From Asterochloris sp. CNOR1 (taxonomy: Eukaryota; Chlorophyta; Trebouxiophyceae; Trebouxiales; Trebouxiaceae): DNA of 64,000 nt. The position numbers were made by a program, and so were the translations under genes. The DNA lies in NCBI GenBank assembly GCA_963969365.1, contig OZ017754.1:2852001-2916000 (forward strand), in the 5' to 3' direction. Positions 12,145 to 23,698 of the stretch are shown in pieces; within the stretch, counting starts at the first letter, position 1, and each line of letters begins with the position of its first letter. The notes under the pieces are model-generated. The model ran no database searches and was not told where the DNA came from. It saw nothing but the letters and a program-made list of their open reading frames with translations.

Positions 12145-15100
12145 CTAATTGTCAAAGTCAACACGACCCTTGACAGAGAAGTTTCTGCGCGCCTGGTCTG
12201 AGAGGCCCTTGCGCTCAGCGCTGTGCCTGGGAGGTCTGACGTTGCCATGGCGCACTCTGCCATTGCCATTGCTGTGAGCTGCATCATGATCCCTGGCTCT
12301 GCGCTTCATAGGGTCCAGCTGAGCTTCGTCCATGCTGCTCACACTCTTCACCCAAATGCCCACATCACGCAGCGCCCCGGAGTACTCGCTGAATGTGGTG
12401 GAACGTGCCAGCTTCTGCAGTGCAGCGGCACAGACCAATCAGCAGGCTCAGAACATGGCCACTCCACAGCAAGGCCCACGCAGGTCTGGCTGCCAGCTGG
12501 GTGATGCACAGCCGCCACACGTCGACGGTCTCAATGGATGATGGGCTGTGCATCAACATCAAGAGGGCAGCAGGGTTACCACAGGGCCACCAGTGAGCTA
12601 GCCCCAGACAAGTCTGGCTGCCAGCTTGTGTTTGGACAGCTGCCACGTGTGCTCGGCCTCAAGCAACCTGGCTGCAATCTGCTGCATGCACAACTGGTGA
12701 TTGCTGCATGCAGGTGTGGCTCCCTGCTGCAATCTGCTCCTCACAGCTGGCCTCACACAGGTCTGACAGCAGCTGCCATGCGCACAAATGGGCTGGCCCC
12801 ACACAACGTCGGCTGCCAGCCACCATGCCTCACACTACTGGCTGCAGGTTGCTGCACCCACCGGCTTACTACCGGCCTACAAACACTGCTCAACAGCCCT
12901 TCAGCCTCTCCTGAGCTAGTGGAGCAGGACAAACAACAGGTATGCCAGTCACTGAGCTGTGCTGACACTGTGACATGCTGGCAGGCTGCCAACTGAGAGA
13001 GCAGGACAGATGACTGCATCACCGTACACCAGCAGCTTGTTCTGCTACTGTGACAAGCCTGTCCACTGAGGCTGCCTACTTGGAGGAGGGGAACAAATGC
13101 TCAACCACCGCTCACCCGCAGCTTGCGCTGGTACTCAGACAAGGCTGGCAGGGGGCCATACTCGATAGGCATCAGACGAGTGCGCCTGCTCTTAGCCACT
13201 CTGACGTGCTCAGGGTCCAGGAGGTCCATTGTGTCGATCAGCAGCTGCTGCATGAGCAGCGTACGGGTCCAGCGCCTGCCAGCAGGAAGATGGACCGGTC
13301 AACACTCAATGACCACTTGTAGGAGCACAGCAATGGCACAGGGCACCCATAAGTTGCAACGTGATGCTTCCCTGCAACACTTGGCATCTGCTGCAACATC
13401 AGTGTGCGGTTCAGTGACTGCCAGCCGTAGACAAGAAGCGAATGACTGACTGCAAGCCTCAAAAGCCAAGCTGTGGAGATGCAGGGGTCCAAGGCCATCC
13501 AGGGTGAGTCTGCCCTTTCAGTCTTTATATATATTTGTTGGAGTACATGTGAGCCAGCCTGAGCACTTGGTCTTGAAGCAGGCCTGTGCCAGATGCAGCA
13601 TTTTGCAGATACCTACCATCACTGGCTGTTGCTTGCAGCAAGCTTGCAGAGCAGCAGCTCAGTCTGGCAGTAACAGGTTCCCTGCCTCCATGTAAGCGCT
13701 TGGTAAACCCTCCCCCTCCAAACCCTAACACCAAGCAGCTTACATGACTGGGAAGGGCCCCTGCCCCTTCCAGGCCTCGCCCTTGACCAGCTCAGTGATG
13801 TCTGAGTGCAGTCCATGCAGCCACTTGGCAAAGTCTGGCTCGCCCTTGTAGCGGACGCAGAAGTCAGAGTAGCTGGCTGTGTAGTGGCGGTCGGCGCCCA
13901 GTGGGGTTATGATCATGTGGGCCCCTACCGCTCGCTGGCCTCCGCGTGAAACCCTCAAAAGGTCGTCTGCCCTGCAGCCACAGCATGTTGTGGCAAGATG
14001 AGTACCACTCAATTGAGTCAACCCCCAAAGATTCAAAAGGAGTGATGACATGATATGCAGGGGAGTTCAGCAGTCAGACTGCCAGCAGTTGCTAGGGGCT
14101 GCTCGTCTGCGCTGTGGCCAGATTGCCATGTGATGCAAATAGCAAGTTGCTGGGAACTTGGGCGGACCCTGCGGAGGGCTGGGCGAGGGCTTGTGGTCAT
14201 GCTCAGCACTGCATGCTGTGCCGCCTGCAGAATTTGCAAGATCAGCATCTTGAGGCTGTCCAGACCACACCAGGTGGGCTGTCAGACCCCCCTGCTGCAC
14301 CTGTGCTGGTCATGTTGCGTGACCCATCTGGAGCACCTGCAGTCATCCCTGTTGACATTGCAAGACCAGGCTGTTGCGCCGTAGCAGACTGCAGCCACCC
14401 CTGTTGGCACTGCCAGACCATTCCAGTGAGCCGGGGCAGGCCGCAGGCACCCCTGTTGGCACTGCCAGACTCAGGCTGGTCAGCTGTGGCGGACCAACTC
14501 CTGACTTCTGCAGCTCACTTGATCTCGTGGGCCTTGATGGGCGTCCAGTCAATCAGCTCGTCCCCAGAGCGTCGCGAACGGCTGCCTGGGTGGTCGCGGT
14601 ACCCATCCTCCACATCGCCCCAGTCCTGCAGACACACAGACTCTGTCTTGGGACTACACCTTCAGTCTTGCCAATGGCTGCCACAAGTGCCTTGCGGAGC
14701 ATCTGTCACACCATGCGGTACCGCTCCACACCGCCCAGTGCTGCATATCATTCTACATAAAGCTCAGCCCTGCATGCACAGATGGGTTTTTGTTGACGCT
14801 CTATACACTTCCGCACCACATGTTGGGGTGGCAAGTCATCTCAGTCCTGCAGGCACGCATGCAGGTTTCGTGAAGCTTAGTCTAGTCTCGCACGCACGTG
14901 ACCAGACCCACAAGGAGTGCCTGTTCAAAGTGTCCAATCCTGCAGGCAGCACCACAGCATGCTCCCTGCAGCTTGCCTTTGGTGCTGGCGGCCCACATTG
15001 CTTGGGACAGCAGACCCATGCAACTTGCCAAGGGCAGCTGCATGACTGGCAATGCTTCTGTGGGTGCTGTAGCCAAGCACACTGTCAACTCAGGCTGAGG

Positions 15101-17866
15101 TCTGCAAGCTTCTACAGCCCCAAATCGATCACAGGAACAGTACCAGGCTGCCAGTGGCCGCTATGGGTAGTGCATCAATTGGATGCTCTGCAAGTCCATT
15201 GCTCATGTGAGCACACATGAGTGCGCCCGAGATGGGAACTCGACCCAGTAAGTGGCTTGCTGGATGTGGCAAAACCCTTTCATAGTGACCTAAAAGAGGT
15301 ACCTCGAACAATGGCTCACCACCAGGTTGCCAGTGGCCGCTGCCTGCACGAAGCGGATTCCCTCCACCAGCGTTGCCAGTGTGTCACTGCCTTGAGGGTT
15401 CCCCGCCTACAGGCATGATCGACAACATACATTAGCCTGGCCTGCATTCCACTTGTTGCCAGACAGGAGATCTGCTTGCAGGCCTGGTCTAACCTAAAGC
15501 AGCTTGCACAGCCTCTTGCTCATGCGAGCCAGAGCTGGCCTGAGGCGAGCAAAGGGCTGCCACTCCTCCTGCAGCAATAGTCGTGTGGTAGGGCGCCAGA
15601 CTGCAACCGTGGAGAACAGAGTCAATGCCGTGAGTGCTGCACCTCCCACCCCAGGGGATGATGTAGGGTAGCTAAATACGAATGTGTGCCAAAGAAGGCA
15701 GCAAGTGCCATCAGTTGAGATATCAACCAAACTTATCTCATACTTAAGCACTTGATACTGGCACTGAGCTGACTGTTAAGAGCCTGACTGACAATTAACC
15801 ACAGCTATGTGATGTGCTGGAGGCCAAGCACATTGATGAAGCCATGCTGAAGCAAGCATATTCCAAGATGCCTGTGCGCACGCTAGCAGGCTACGATGGT
15901 GGCTTGCTTACTCCTGTTGTGCATCAGTGCACCACCTTCTAGTGCCTGTCTGCTCGCTAACAGCTGTTTGCAAGGCTGCCAAGGGCTGCAGTGCATGGGC
16001 TGTCTGAGGCACCTCTTAGTTACTTTGCAGGGGGTGTGCTGATGCCAGCAAGTCACCTGCTGGGGCCTGTTTTTACCTCAGGCGCATGTAGGCACGCTCA
16101 TATGACATGAGCAGACAGGCAGAGCTCACAGCTGATGCTGAGCACCACACATATCTGCTGCTGGTAGAAGCCAATCAGCATGTTACTCTACAAGCAGTGG
16201 TTGTGTGTCACACCTGCAAGAAGGCGTCCTCACGCGGTCCCTCTCGCCTCACGATCTCCACAAACCCCAGAAACTGAGCCATGTTGAACAGGGTAAAGAG
16301 AACCTCCTCCTCGTTCACCTCGCCTGCAGGTCAACCCCAGTGCATTTTGCAAGTTTGCTGTGCGATGGCATGAGAGAATGCTCCCTTGATTTATTCAGCA
16401 ATAGGTCAGCGTTGACAGCAGGCAGCACACACAACTTCTTGGAAACAAGTGCCCACCCCGTATATCTCCCCTGCTTTCCCCAACTGGCTGGCTGCATGTG
16501 CCAGGTGCCAGTAGTTCACTACAATCAAGCGACTGATTGGAAACAGCAAGCTTGTCCACTGTGCCATCCCCCGGAATTGCCTCTGCCCTGCCCATCCTCC
16601 CCTCTCTCCTGGGGTTCAGCAGGATTTATCTATGTCCTCATCCAGCGCCTGAGATTTGCAATTACCAATCACCTAACAATCAAGCACCCACCCTCAGCAT
16701 TCTTCCACTCGCTGGTCGCATTTGCAAGGTGCCAGAGGCGATTCTCCAGATCCACGCAGGCCTCCAGCAGCGGCCCCCGGTAGCGAGCAGTCAGGCTCTG
16801 CAGCTCCTGCTGGGCAGTGGCAAAGCTCTTCTGGCGCTCCACCTGCAGCAGGGCACGGCAGGCCTGGGGCATACTGTAGCAGCACGCAACAGAAAGTGCC
16901 CATGAACTCATGACCATTCACACTTTTGGACCACTGAGTCATTGGCCACTGATGAGCTCCAGGCATTCAAGCCTGGGATTTCAAATTTGAACGACATTGT
17001 GACAATGCTTTCTGCACTATGGTAGAGGCAGGCAATCCAGTCCAATACCGCTTGAAGCAACCAGCATGGGGCTCAGGAAAGCGTTAGCATGCTGCTCCCA
17101 GCAGAGGCAGGCAGGTCATTGAGCTCTACCAGATACCGCCGGGTTGCAAAATTCTGCTGCCCACCATGCGCGTTACCGCAAGCAACACAGCACACAGCCT
17201 ATGAGGCAGCAGGCAGCTGGCAGTGCGACCTGTACACTGCACTGAGCCTGGAGCACATTCCTGCATTCCAGGTGGGTGCCTATGAGGCAGCACGCAGCTG
17301 GCAGTGCGACTCAAAGACTGCACTGCAGCCTGAAGCACACCCCTTCATTCTAGTCAGGCCACACAAAGAGGCCCAGTGGCATGCCAAGTCAATGTTGGCC
17401 CCGTGATGTGACTCTAGCGGCACAACTGGTGAGTCTGCCCAAGGCACTGCAAGCCTGGAGCACACAACACTGGCGGCCTCAATCTCCATGAACAGCTGGC
17501 CACAGTGCCATCCCACCACATTGAGCTCAGCTCATGGCCTGGCAGGAGGGACTGCTCTCAGCAACAATGTCCAGCACTGAACACACCTCCGGGAAACGCT
17601 CAGCTCACAGCCTGCTTGGGAGTATGCCCGTCTATTTTGCCATCTCGTCAGCAGCTGAGCAACAGCTTAGCACATACCTCCAAGGAGAGCTCTGCTCGCT
17701 TGCGCTCTGTGACGATGCCAGCCACCAGGTTGAGAATGACTGTGGCAGCTGCAATGATGGTTGAGGTCACTACAGGAGTCAGGGAGCCAGGCGTCAGCAC
17801 CTCCCACAGGTTGGCCTGCACCCCACGATGGCGGCCCCTGCGCCTGCACGGCACAGGTGAAGACAT
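12145..17866 (-). CDS. Conserved plant/algal membrane protein of unknown function
   Basis: Minus-strand exons: 17866-17678, 16842-16692, 16323-16214, 14625-14519, 13971-13744, 13275-13116, 12414-12145. Their lengths total 1215 nt, giving 404 residues with perfect phase closure. The N-terminus starts MSSPVPCRRRGRHRG and is followed by a hydrophobic membrane segment (residues about 30-50, core STIIAAATVILNLVAGIV). A helical cytosolic part follows with the motifs RYRGPLLEACVDLENRLWHL, FLGFVEIVRRE, GGQRAVGAHMI and FAKWLHGLHSDI, then a Lys/Arg-rich tail. From memory this arrangement (a DLENRL-type motif, then a VEILRRE-type motif, then a GEQRAIGE-type motif) matches a widespread family of uncharacterised plant and cyanobacterial proteins, so it may be plastid-related; that is inference. 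Several introns carry long degenerate tandem repeats. Exon structure is well supported; function is unknown. Confidence 0.75.
12440..12830. repeat. Degenerate tandem repeat, about 110-120 bp, intronic
   Basis: Three copies of a unit with the core caggtctggctgccagct and then cacagctgccac recur near 12480, 12605 and 12760, in the last intron of the minus-strand membrane-protein gene. No conserved frame. Confidence 0.55.
14330..14500. repeat. Tandem repeat, about 55-60 bp x 3, intronic
   Basis: Three copies of a unit with the core acccctgttggcactgccaga start near 14342, 14396 and 14448. They end just before exon 14625-14519 on the minus strand, so this lies in the intron on its 3' side. Confidence 0.65.
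15805..15942 (+). other. Orphan coding-like open frame inside an intron
   Basis: After an ACAG acceptor-like site, a 46-codon plus-strand frame (CDVLEAKHIDEAMLKQAYSK, then MPVRTLAGYDGG) ends at a TAG. It reads like real protein but lies antisense inside an intron of the membrane-protein gene and has no start codon or clear partner exon. It could be a gene fragment or chance. I do not recognise it. Confidence 0.25.
17195..17350. repeat. Tandem duplication, about 75-83 bp x 2, intronic
   Basis: Two copies of a unit with the core cctatgaggcagcaggcagctggcagtgcga start near 17200 and 17280. Each copy continues with a cactgcagcctg-like stretch. They lie in the first intron of the minus-strand membrane-protein gene. 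Confidence 0.7.
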
Positions 17867-18338
17867 GATGCAGGCACGTAGATGAGCTTCTTGGCCTGCT
17901 GCCTCAGCTGCACATCTGACCGTCAGCCAAACACGCCGGGCCATGGACAGACTGTGTCTGGATTTACCTGGGTACAGCTGGCATCTTATGCCAGGCTGGT
18001 TGGGCAATGCGCGTGAGGCTCGTCGTGACTCCCAACTGCCTCCCCGGAACCATCAGTGGCCTTGCAACCGGGCTGAAGTTCGTTATTAGCATGACTGCTG
18101 ATGAGAGATCAATTAAGGCTCCAACTCCTATTGGAAGGCATCACCTCCGACATGCCGCGGCCAGACACCACCTGCAGCCTCATTGCTACCAGCATGAAGA
18201 AGCCCTACATGGCATTTTGTCTTCTGTCTGCCAGACTTTCTTCAAGCTCGCGTCGACCTGCAGATTGAGTGACTCAATCTCTACATTCAAGTTTTGTGAG
18301 CTTCCTGTTCCCTAGACTGCTCTGCGGCTATCGCAAGC
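17867..18338. promoter_or_regulatory. Divergent promoter region
   Basis: 472 bases separate the start codons of the minus-strand membrane-protein gene and the plus-strand IQM gene. Both promoters must lie here or overlap the first exons. I see no obvious TATA box or named element. Confidence 0.45.
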
Positions 18339-21300
18339 ATGTCGCCAGATCACAGCATTGAACAGCATGCCGAAGCTGTGAGACACAGTGCCATTGTTGT
18401 GATTCAAAGCAACTACAGGGGCCACAAATGCAGGTAAGCTGCATGTGTGATCTGGCAGCAGGGTGACTGGAGCCTCCAGGCCTCCATATTTGAAGCCATT
18501 GTCTTGTTGATGACATCATCGCATTGAACAGGACAATTGTGAGCGCCACAGGATCTGGGGATCTTGCCATGGCTGGTACCGCTCAGCTTCCTGCAGCTTT
18601 GAATTGCCATCATCATTAGCTGTCTGCAGGCGCGAATTGGCTGGCTTCGGGCTGTCCAAGGGGAGCTCCGCCTGGCAGGACCTGCTTGCAAGCACCTCGC
18701 TGGTACTCAACAACCTCCAGGTGAACGTGAAGCCTTACAGCGCCTTCTGCTTGCTGTTGATCGTTATAGGAGCCTCAAGCTGTGATGCCCCAGGTTGCCT
18801 GCCCGCAAGTGCAACTGCAGAGGCATCTTGCAGCAGTTGTGGCGCTGGATGGGACTGCATGCAAGCCCTCATACGGCAGCATGCCGACTCTGCTGCACAA
18901 CTGCGCTGTGCAGTTTCGAGAGGCCGACATTGCTCCCTCCAACAGCATCAGGAAGCGCTGGGTGCGAGCCTCACACAGCGCCAGCAAGCTGGGCAAGGTG
19001 CGCCCACATGGCTGCTGATCGACGGGGTGAGACTTTCACAGGCCCAGCAGGCCAGTGGTGCACTGCTGCTGATGCAGCCCCTCATGACGCCAGCAAGCTG
19101 GGCACTACAGGTTGGCTGTAGTGCAAGCTGGGCAAGGTGGTGCTCAGATGTAGTGCGTGACAGCTGATCAGGTTGAGCAAGGCCCACCATCAAGATGAGC
19201 ATGTGGAAGTGGTGCATGGCTGCTGTTACACCGAGTGAAGTATCCATCAGTGCCACCAAGCTGGGCAGGGAGGCTCTGCAGCACTGCAGAGACATCATCT
19301 GGGACGCTGGGCGCAGTCTCAAGGTCACTTTGTGTTGGAGGCAGTATTGGGGCTGCTCTGCCTGTGAGAGTCCAAGGCAATGGCATGCCTCGAGCAAATG
19401 TATCTGTCTGCATGCAGCATCAGCCAGAACCTACGGCAGCATGCGCTACTCTGTGTCCCTCGAGGTAGTGCCAATGACTTCCTGCCGTGCATGCAGGGAA
19501 GCGCTGGAGGCAAGGGGGCTCTCCTCCTGCGCTATGAGCACTGGTGAGCCCCTGCGGTCAGTGATGGCTTTGAAATGCCTTCTGTCTTGCAGAGTTCTTG
19601 ACAGAAACCACAAAGCATTTGCGGGGTGCAGCCGCCATGCGACTGCATGATGACAATCGAAGCATTAAGCAGAGCACGTAACTCGCTTGCCCACCTTCTG
19701 TAGGTCCTGTGCTTTACCTGCCATGCCAGCCTCTGCTTCAGCATGTGCAAAGGCAGCCACTTCCAGCGTGTCCCCAACAGCAGCCAAAACCCACCACATG
19801 TATGCTTTGTGTGGCTCTGTCTGCAGGCTTGAGGCCACTGATGCCCACCACCGATATGGCAGCAACCTGCACCCATACCACCAGCACTGGCACAGCAGCA
19901 GCACCATGCAGCCCTTCTTCTACTGGCTGGACTTTGGGGATGGGAAGGAGGTGACTGCTGTGGGAGGTGTCAAGCGCTTTGGCTGCATCCGTTACCTGCC
20001 TGAAATCATGCCTGGGTTGTTGTGGCAGCACCAATCAGTCCATTAGCTGCTGGCTCAATTTTGGGGACAGCAGCAGGTGAACATTGTCGAGCGCAAAGCT
20101 CATCTGTGTCTCTCTCCACAACATATTTCATGAGCTTGTCGAGGCCTATGCCTGCTTCATCCACTGGCTAGTCTCTGGGGACTGCAAACATGCACAGCAA
20201 ATGCTGTGAAAAAGTGCTTCAATAATGCGTAAGCTTGTCGTGGCCTCACACTGGGTGATTTGGAGGCGCATGCACTCCTGGGGATTGGCTGCCAGGCCCT
20301 GTCACCGCAGGAGGCCCAGCAAGTACTTTCACTTAGGCAGGGACATGCCGCACTGGCACCTCTGCCAGGTGATGGGCCCCCTCTGCTGGCTGCCTGTGGA
20401 CACTTTCAGGGCACTTAACGCATCGCTCTCTCAAAAGACAGCGGCTGCAGCTGACAAAGCCTGATGCAAGCCCCACTCCATTTCAAGTGGAGGTGGGCCT
20501 GCTAAGCCTGCTCATGCTGTTTTGCTTGTTTTGACAGGGCCCCTACCACCGATTGGTTGCAGGCTCAGGAGCAGGCATGCTTGCTGCCCTGTGGCTCTGA
20601 GCTGGCTGGCCAGCTTGCTTGTGTTGGCGCTACAATGGTGCACTGAAGTTCGCTGGACAAGACACAGCTTGTGGCAGACTGGATGCACCACATTGCTGGG
20701 TGTCTGCAGGCGCCCCTCTGCCCAGCTTGCTGTTAGGGAAGTAGCAGCTGTGGTAGTGGCAGACTGCGTTTACACAGTCTGACACCATCACAACTGCTCC
20801 TTTCCCTCAAGCAAGCTGGGCAGGGCTGCCTGCAGACACACACAGCCTGACACAACCATGGTCTGCTGTCTGCAGTTGGACCTCCCCAGCCTGCCACGCC
20901 GCAAGCTGGAGGCCGAGCGCCTGCACTACTGCACTGCTCAGGAGCGCACTGCCTACTCGGCTGCCGTGAATAGCCAGGTGAGTCTCTGCACTGAATCATA
21001 AGCTGCAGGATATGCCCAGGGCGAGTGCACTGTTTGCATTCACCACCTGTTAGACTGCTTTGAGCCCATTTCAGACGGCTCTGAGAGGGGATTGCAGTCA
21101 GCTGTGGCAGCTGCACCACATGCACAGCTTGGTGCTTCTCTTGATGGCGATGCCTGGTGCAAAGCTGTACAAAGGGCAGCTGGAACATGCGCACAGCTTG
21201 CAGCTGCTAAGGTGAGGCGGCCTGGGCTAAGATACTCTGCCTGCCTGTGCATCAGCTGCAGGAGGCACATTGCAAGCAGCTGCAGGCTCTCGATGATACC

Positions 21301-22982
21301 TCTTGCTCATCGGGCCTCCATCCAGGTAGGCAGCTGCTCCAAGCAACAAGCATGAGCTTGATGCTGTGGTGTTTGCTTTCTGCAGGGGCAGCTGCATTAT
21401 GTGCACAGCGAGGAGTTGATCCACACCCTGACCCTAGAGGAGACCCTGGAGGTGGAGAGAGACCCTGAGGAGTGGCGAAAGCAGCAGATCGACTCGGTGT
21501 CTGTGAAGGTCGCTGCCCGCGGTCATGCTCTGGCAGAAGAGACCCCAGAGGAGGTGAGCCGAAGCTATCTGGGGCTGCTCCACTGTGTTTGGGAGACATG
21601 CTGGCACTGGCCATGCTGTCGCAGAGACCTCTGTACAAATGGGGTGACAACGAGCAGATCCCTCTGCAAAGGGATGCAGGGCAGTGGTGCCTCTGCGTGG
21701 CGGACCCACACATGTGCCAGGTGCAGTGCTGCTGCATCCCTCTGTCAGCCAGGCCTGTGTTTGCCAGCCCAGGCCATTTGCAGACTGTGGACGTTCCGAT
21801 GCAGGAGGCCGCTCGCAAGGAGGCCAAGCACAAGCGCAACGCCAACAAATGGATTTTCGTGACCAGCGCCGATGGGCAGCAGCTGTATGTGGCTCCCAAG
21901 GTCAAGGGCAACTTCCAGCACAGCTCCTTCCTGGCAGGTGAGCCACAAACTCTCTGGTTGTGCCCTCTCTGAGCAATCCTCAGACAGGCGCAGATTGATT
22001 CGACCTGCACAATGGCCCTTTTGTGGCCATTGCTGTGATACAATGCCCTGCCTGGCATCCTGCAGCAGGGAGGTTGCAGCCTGCAGCACACTGCTGCATG
22101 TTCCTGGATGGCAAGCCAGCACTTGCCCCCAGCACGCACAGCAACTGCAAGCAAAATCGCATTGTAGCTGCCCCTTGTGCAGACTTGTGTCTCCTGCTGC
22201 ACAGACGCTTTCAGCATGTAGCCAATGTGGCAGCCCTGCACAGGCTGCCTCTGCTGCCCAGATCCATGCCAGCCAGCAGTTTCTGGGGGCTGACTGGGCA
22301 GGACACAGCCGCCATGCCTTTTGCTTTTGCAGGTGGCAGTGTGGGAGCAGCAGGCGCCATTGCCATTTACCATGGCAGGATTCTAAAGCTAGCGCCGCTG
22401 TCCGGCCACTACACCCCAGACCTCAGTGTCTTCCTCACCTTCCTGGACAGGCACGTGCACTCACACAATGGATCATCTTTGCTGCATAGAGGTGTCAGAT
22501 GAAACCGCCTGATGGGGACTGCCAGTCCTGCCGTGTGCTCTGAGGCCTTCTTTGGGCCATGTCAAGTGCCAGCAGAATTAGGTGTTCATCATGTCACTGC
22601 TGTCAGCCTGAATCTTTCTTGGCAATACCGTGCATACTGCTGGACTGCAGACTTACTGCATTTTTGTTCTGCTGTGGCACAGGCTGACAGCACAGGGAGT
22701 GGAGCTGTCTCAGGTCCTGCTGTTGAATCCCTTCAGCAGCTCAGCGCTTTCGCAGCAGTATGCTGAAAAGTACAAATTGGTGAGACGCCTGCCTGGCCCA
22801 CATATAGTCTAGCGAGATGCTTGTTGGGTGCTAGAAGCATGAGGTCTGCTGCTTGCGTATGCAGTGCCGTCCTTGACATTTGATCAGCAGATGGCCATTG
22901 GAGCTCACTGGCATCTTCCTGACTGCAGGTCAATGTGAACCTCAAGGACCATGATGATCATGAGCCTTCAGCACCTTCGTGA
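18339..22982 (+). CDS. IQM-type IQ-motif calmodulin-binding protein
   Basis: Eleven exons: 18339-18433, 18630-18720, 18821-18997, 19497-19543, 19827-19950, 20876-20977, 21386-21553, 21784-21937, 22333-22450, 22683-22779, 22929-22982. Total 1227 nt gives 408 residues with phase closure. Exon 1 encodes an IQ motif (AIVVIQSNYRGHKCR, residues about 18-32), the calmodulin-binding element. The IQM core follows: RKRWVRASHSASKLGK, LEATDAHHRYGSNLHPYH, FFYWLDFGDGKE, KWIFVTSADGQQLYV, KGNFQHSSFLAGG and LAPLSGHYTP. From memory these match the Arabidopsis IQM1-6 family (RHRYGHNLH, FFYWLDIGEGKE, GTFQHSSFLAGG), which bind Ca-independent calmodulin and act in stress and stomatal responses. The short acidic C-terminus is unremarkable. 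The intron at 22451 has a GC donor (ACAG|GCACGT); the frame requires it. The family call is firm; the role in this alga is inferred. Confidence 0.9.
19070..19280 (+). repeat. Decayed copies of IQM exon 3 3' end
   Basis: Exon 18821-18997 ends gcgccagcaagctgggcaag and is followed by gtgcgc. In the next intron the same stretch recurs near 19087 (gacgccagcaagctgggcac), 19121 (gtgcaagctgggcaaggtg) and 19250 (gtgccaccaagctgggcagg). These are junction-spanning copies at increasing divergence. Confidence 0.7.
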
Positions 22983-23698
22983 CTGCTGTGCACCCCTCGG
23001 ATATATTCATGTGCGGTCTACGGGCGCAGGAGTGTACTGCTGCGAACACAACCAATCAGTTGCTAGTTGAGAAAGCGCCTGTCCTCTGTGTCCTGCTCAG
23101 CTGCTTCCTCTCTTGCGCTCAAAGCACAAGATGCTGCGTCATGTGCAGGTGCAAGTGGCACCTGCGTGGCTACCATGTGGGGTGAAAGCATTAAGTGCCC
23201 CGAAAGGGAGCTGAAGCCTGCTTGTCAAGCCCCATGCTGGGCAGCAGACGCCAAGTGGCGCAAGGCTCTGAGGTGCAGCGCCATAGCAGTGGTGGGAAGC
23301 CTCTTGGCGATCTGAGCGGGTGGTCTCCTCAGCATGATGTCCTGTGACCTCCCATTTAGGTCAAGCTCCAGGAAATGGCCTCACCTGCAAGACAACCTGA
23401 ACAGCAGCTTCTTGCCAGGTTTGCACCCTCTGTTGCAAGTCATACCTGGCCGCCTGTGAAATGTCATTCGTTCTCATGTCTTGAATGATTCTAAGCCATT
23501 GATGTCCAGCAAGCTCTAATCTCTTGACATATATTTCTCACAAGTTGCTGACAGAGTTACAGGCCAGCCACAACAGAAGCATATTATCATCATTTTCAAA
23601 GTTAGCTGTGGACAGAATATTGCAACAAGTAGACAAGGGCCAAGGTGAGCGGGGGTCTGTGATGGTGTAATGAAATCCGTTGGTTTGACTGGCAATGA
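22983..23698. other. Convergent intergenic region
   Basis: 716 bases between the IQM stop and the CPN60B stop on the opposite strand. The two 3' UTRs are expected here. No coding segment or RNA gene recognised. Confidence 0.5.

Noticed and set aside
14114-15220. 368-codon plus-strand open frame
   Set aside because: It runs antisense across introns and one exon (14625-14519) of the membrane-protein gene, has repeat-derived low-quality composition, and matches no family.
15494-15651. Minus-strand segment with a membrane-like GGAALTALTLFSTVAVW as an extra exon of the membrane protein
   Set aside because: It ends in a stop without a usable donor, and inserting it breaks a phase chain that closes perfectly without it.
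21252-22373. 373-codon minus-strand open frame
   Set aside because: It is the shadow of IQM exons on the other strand; the plus-strand frame carries the conserved motifs.
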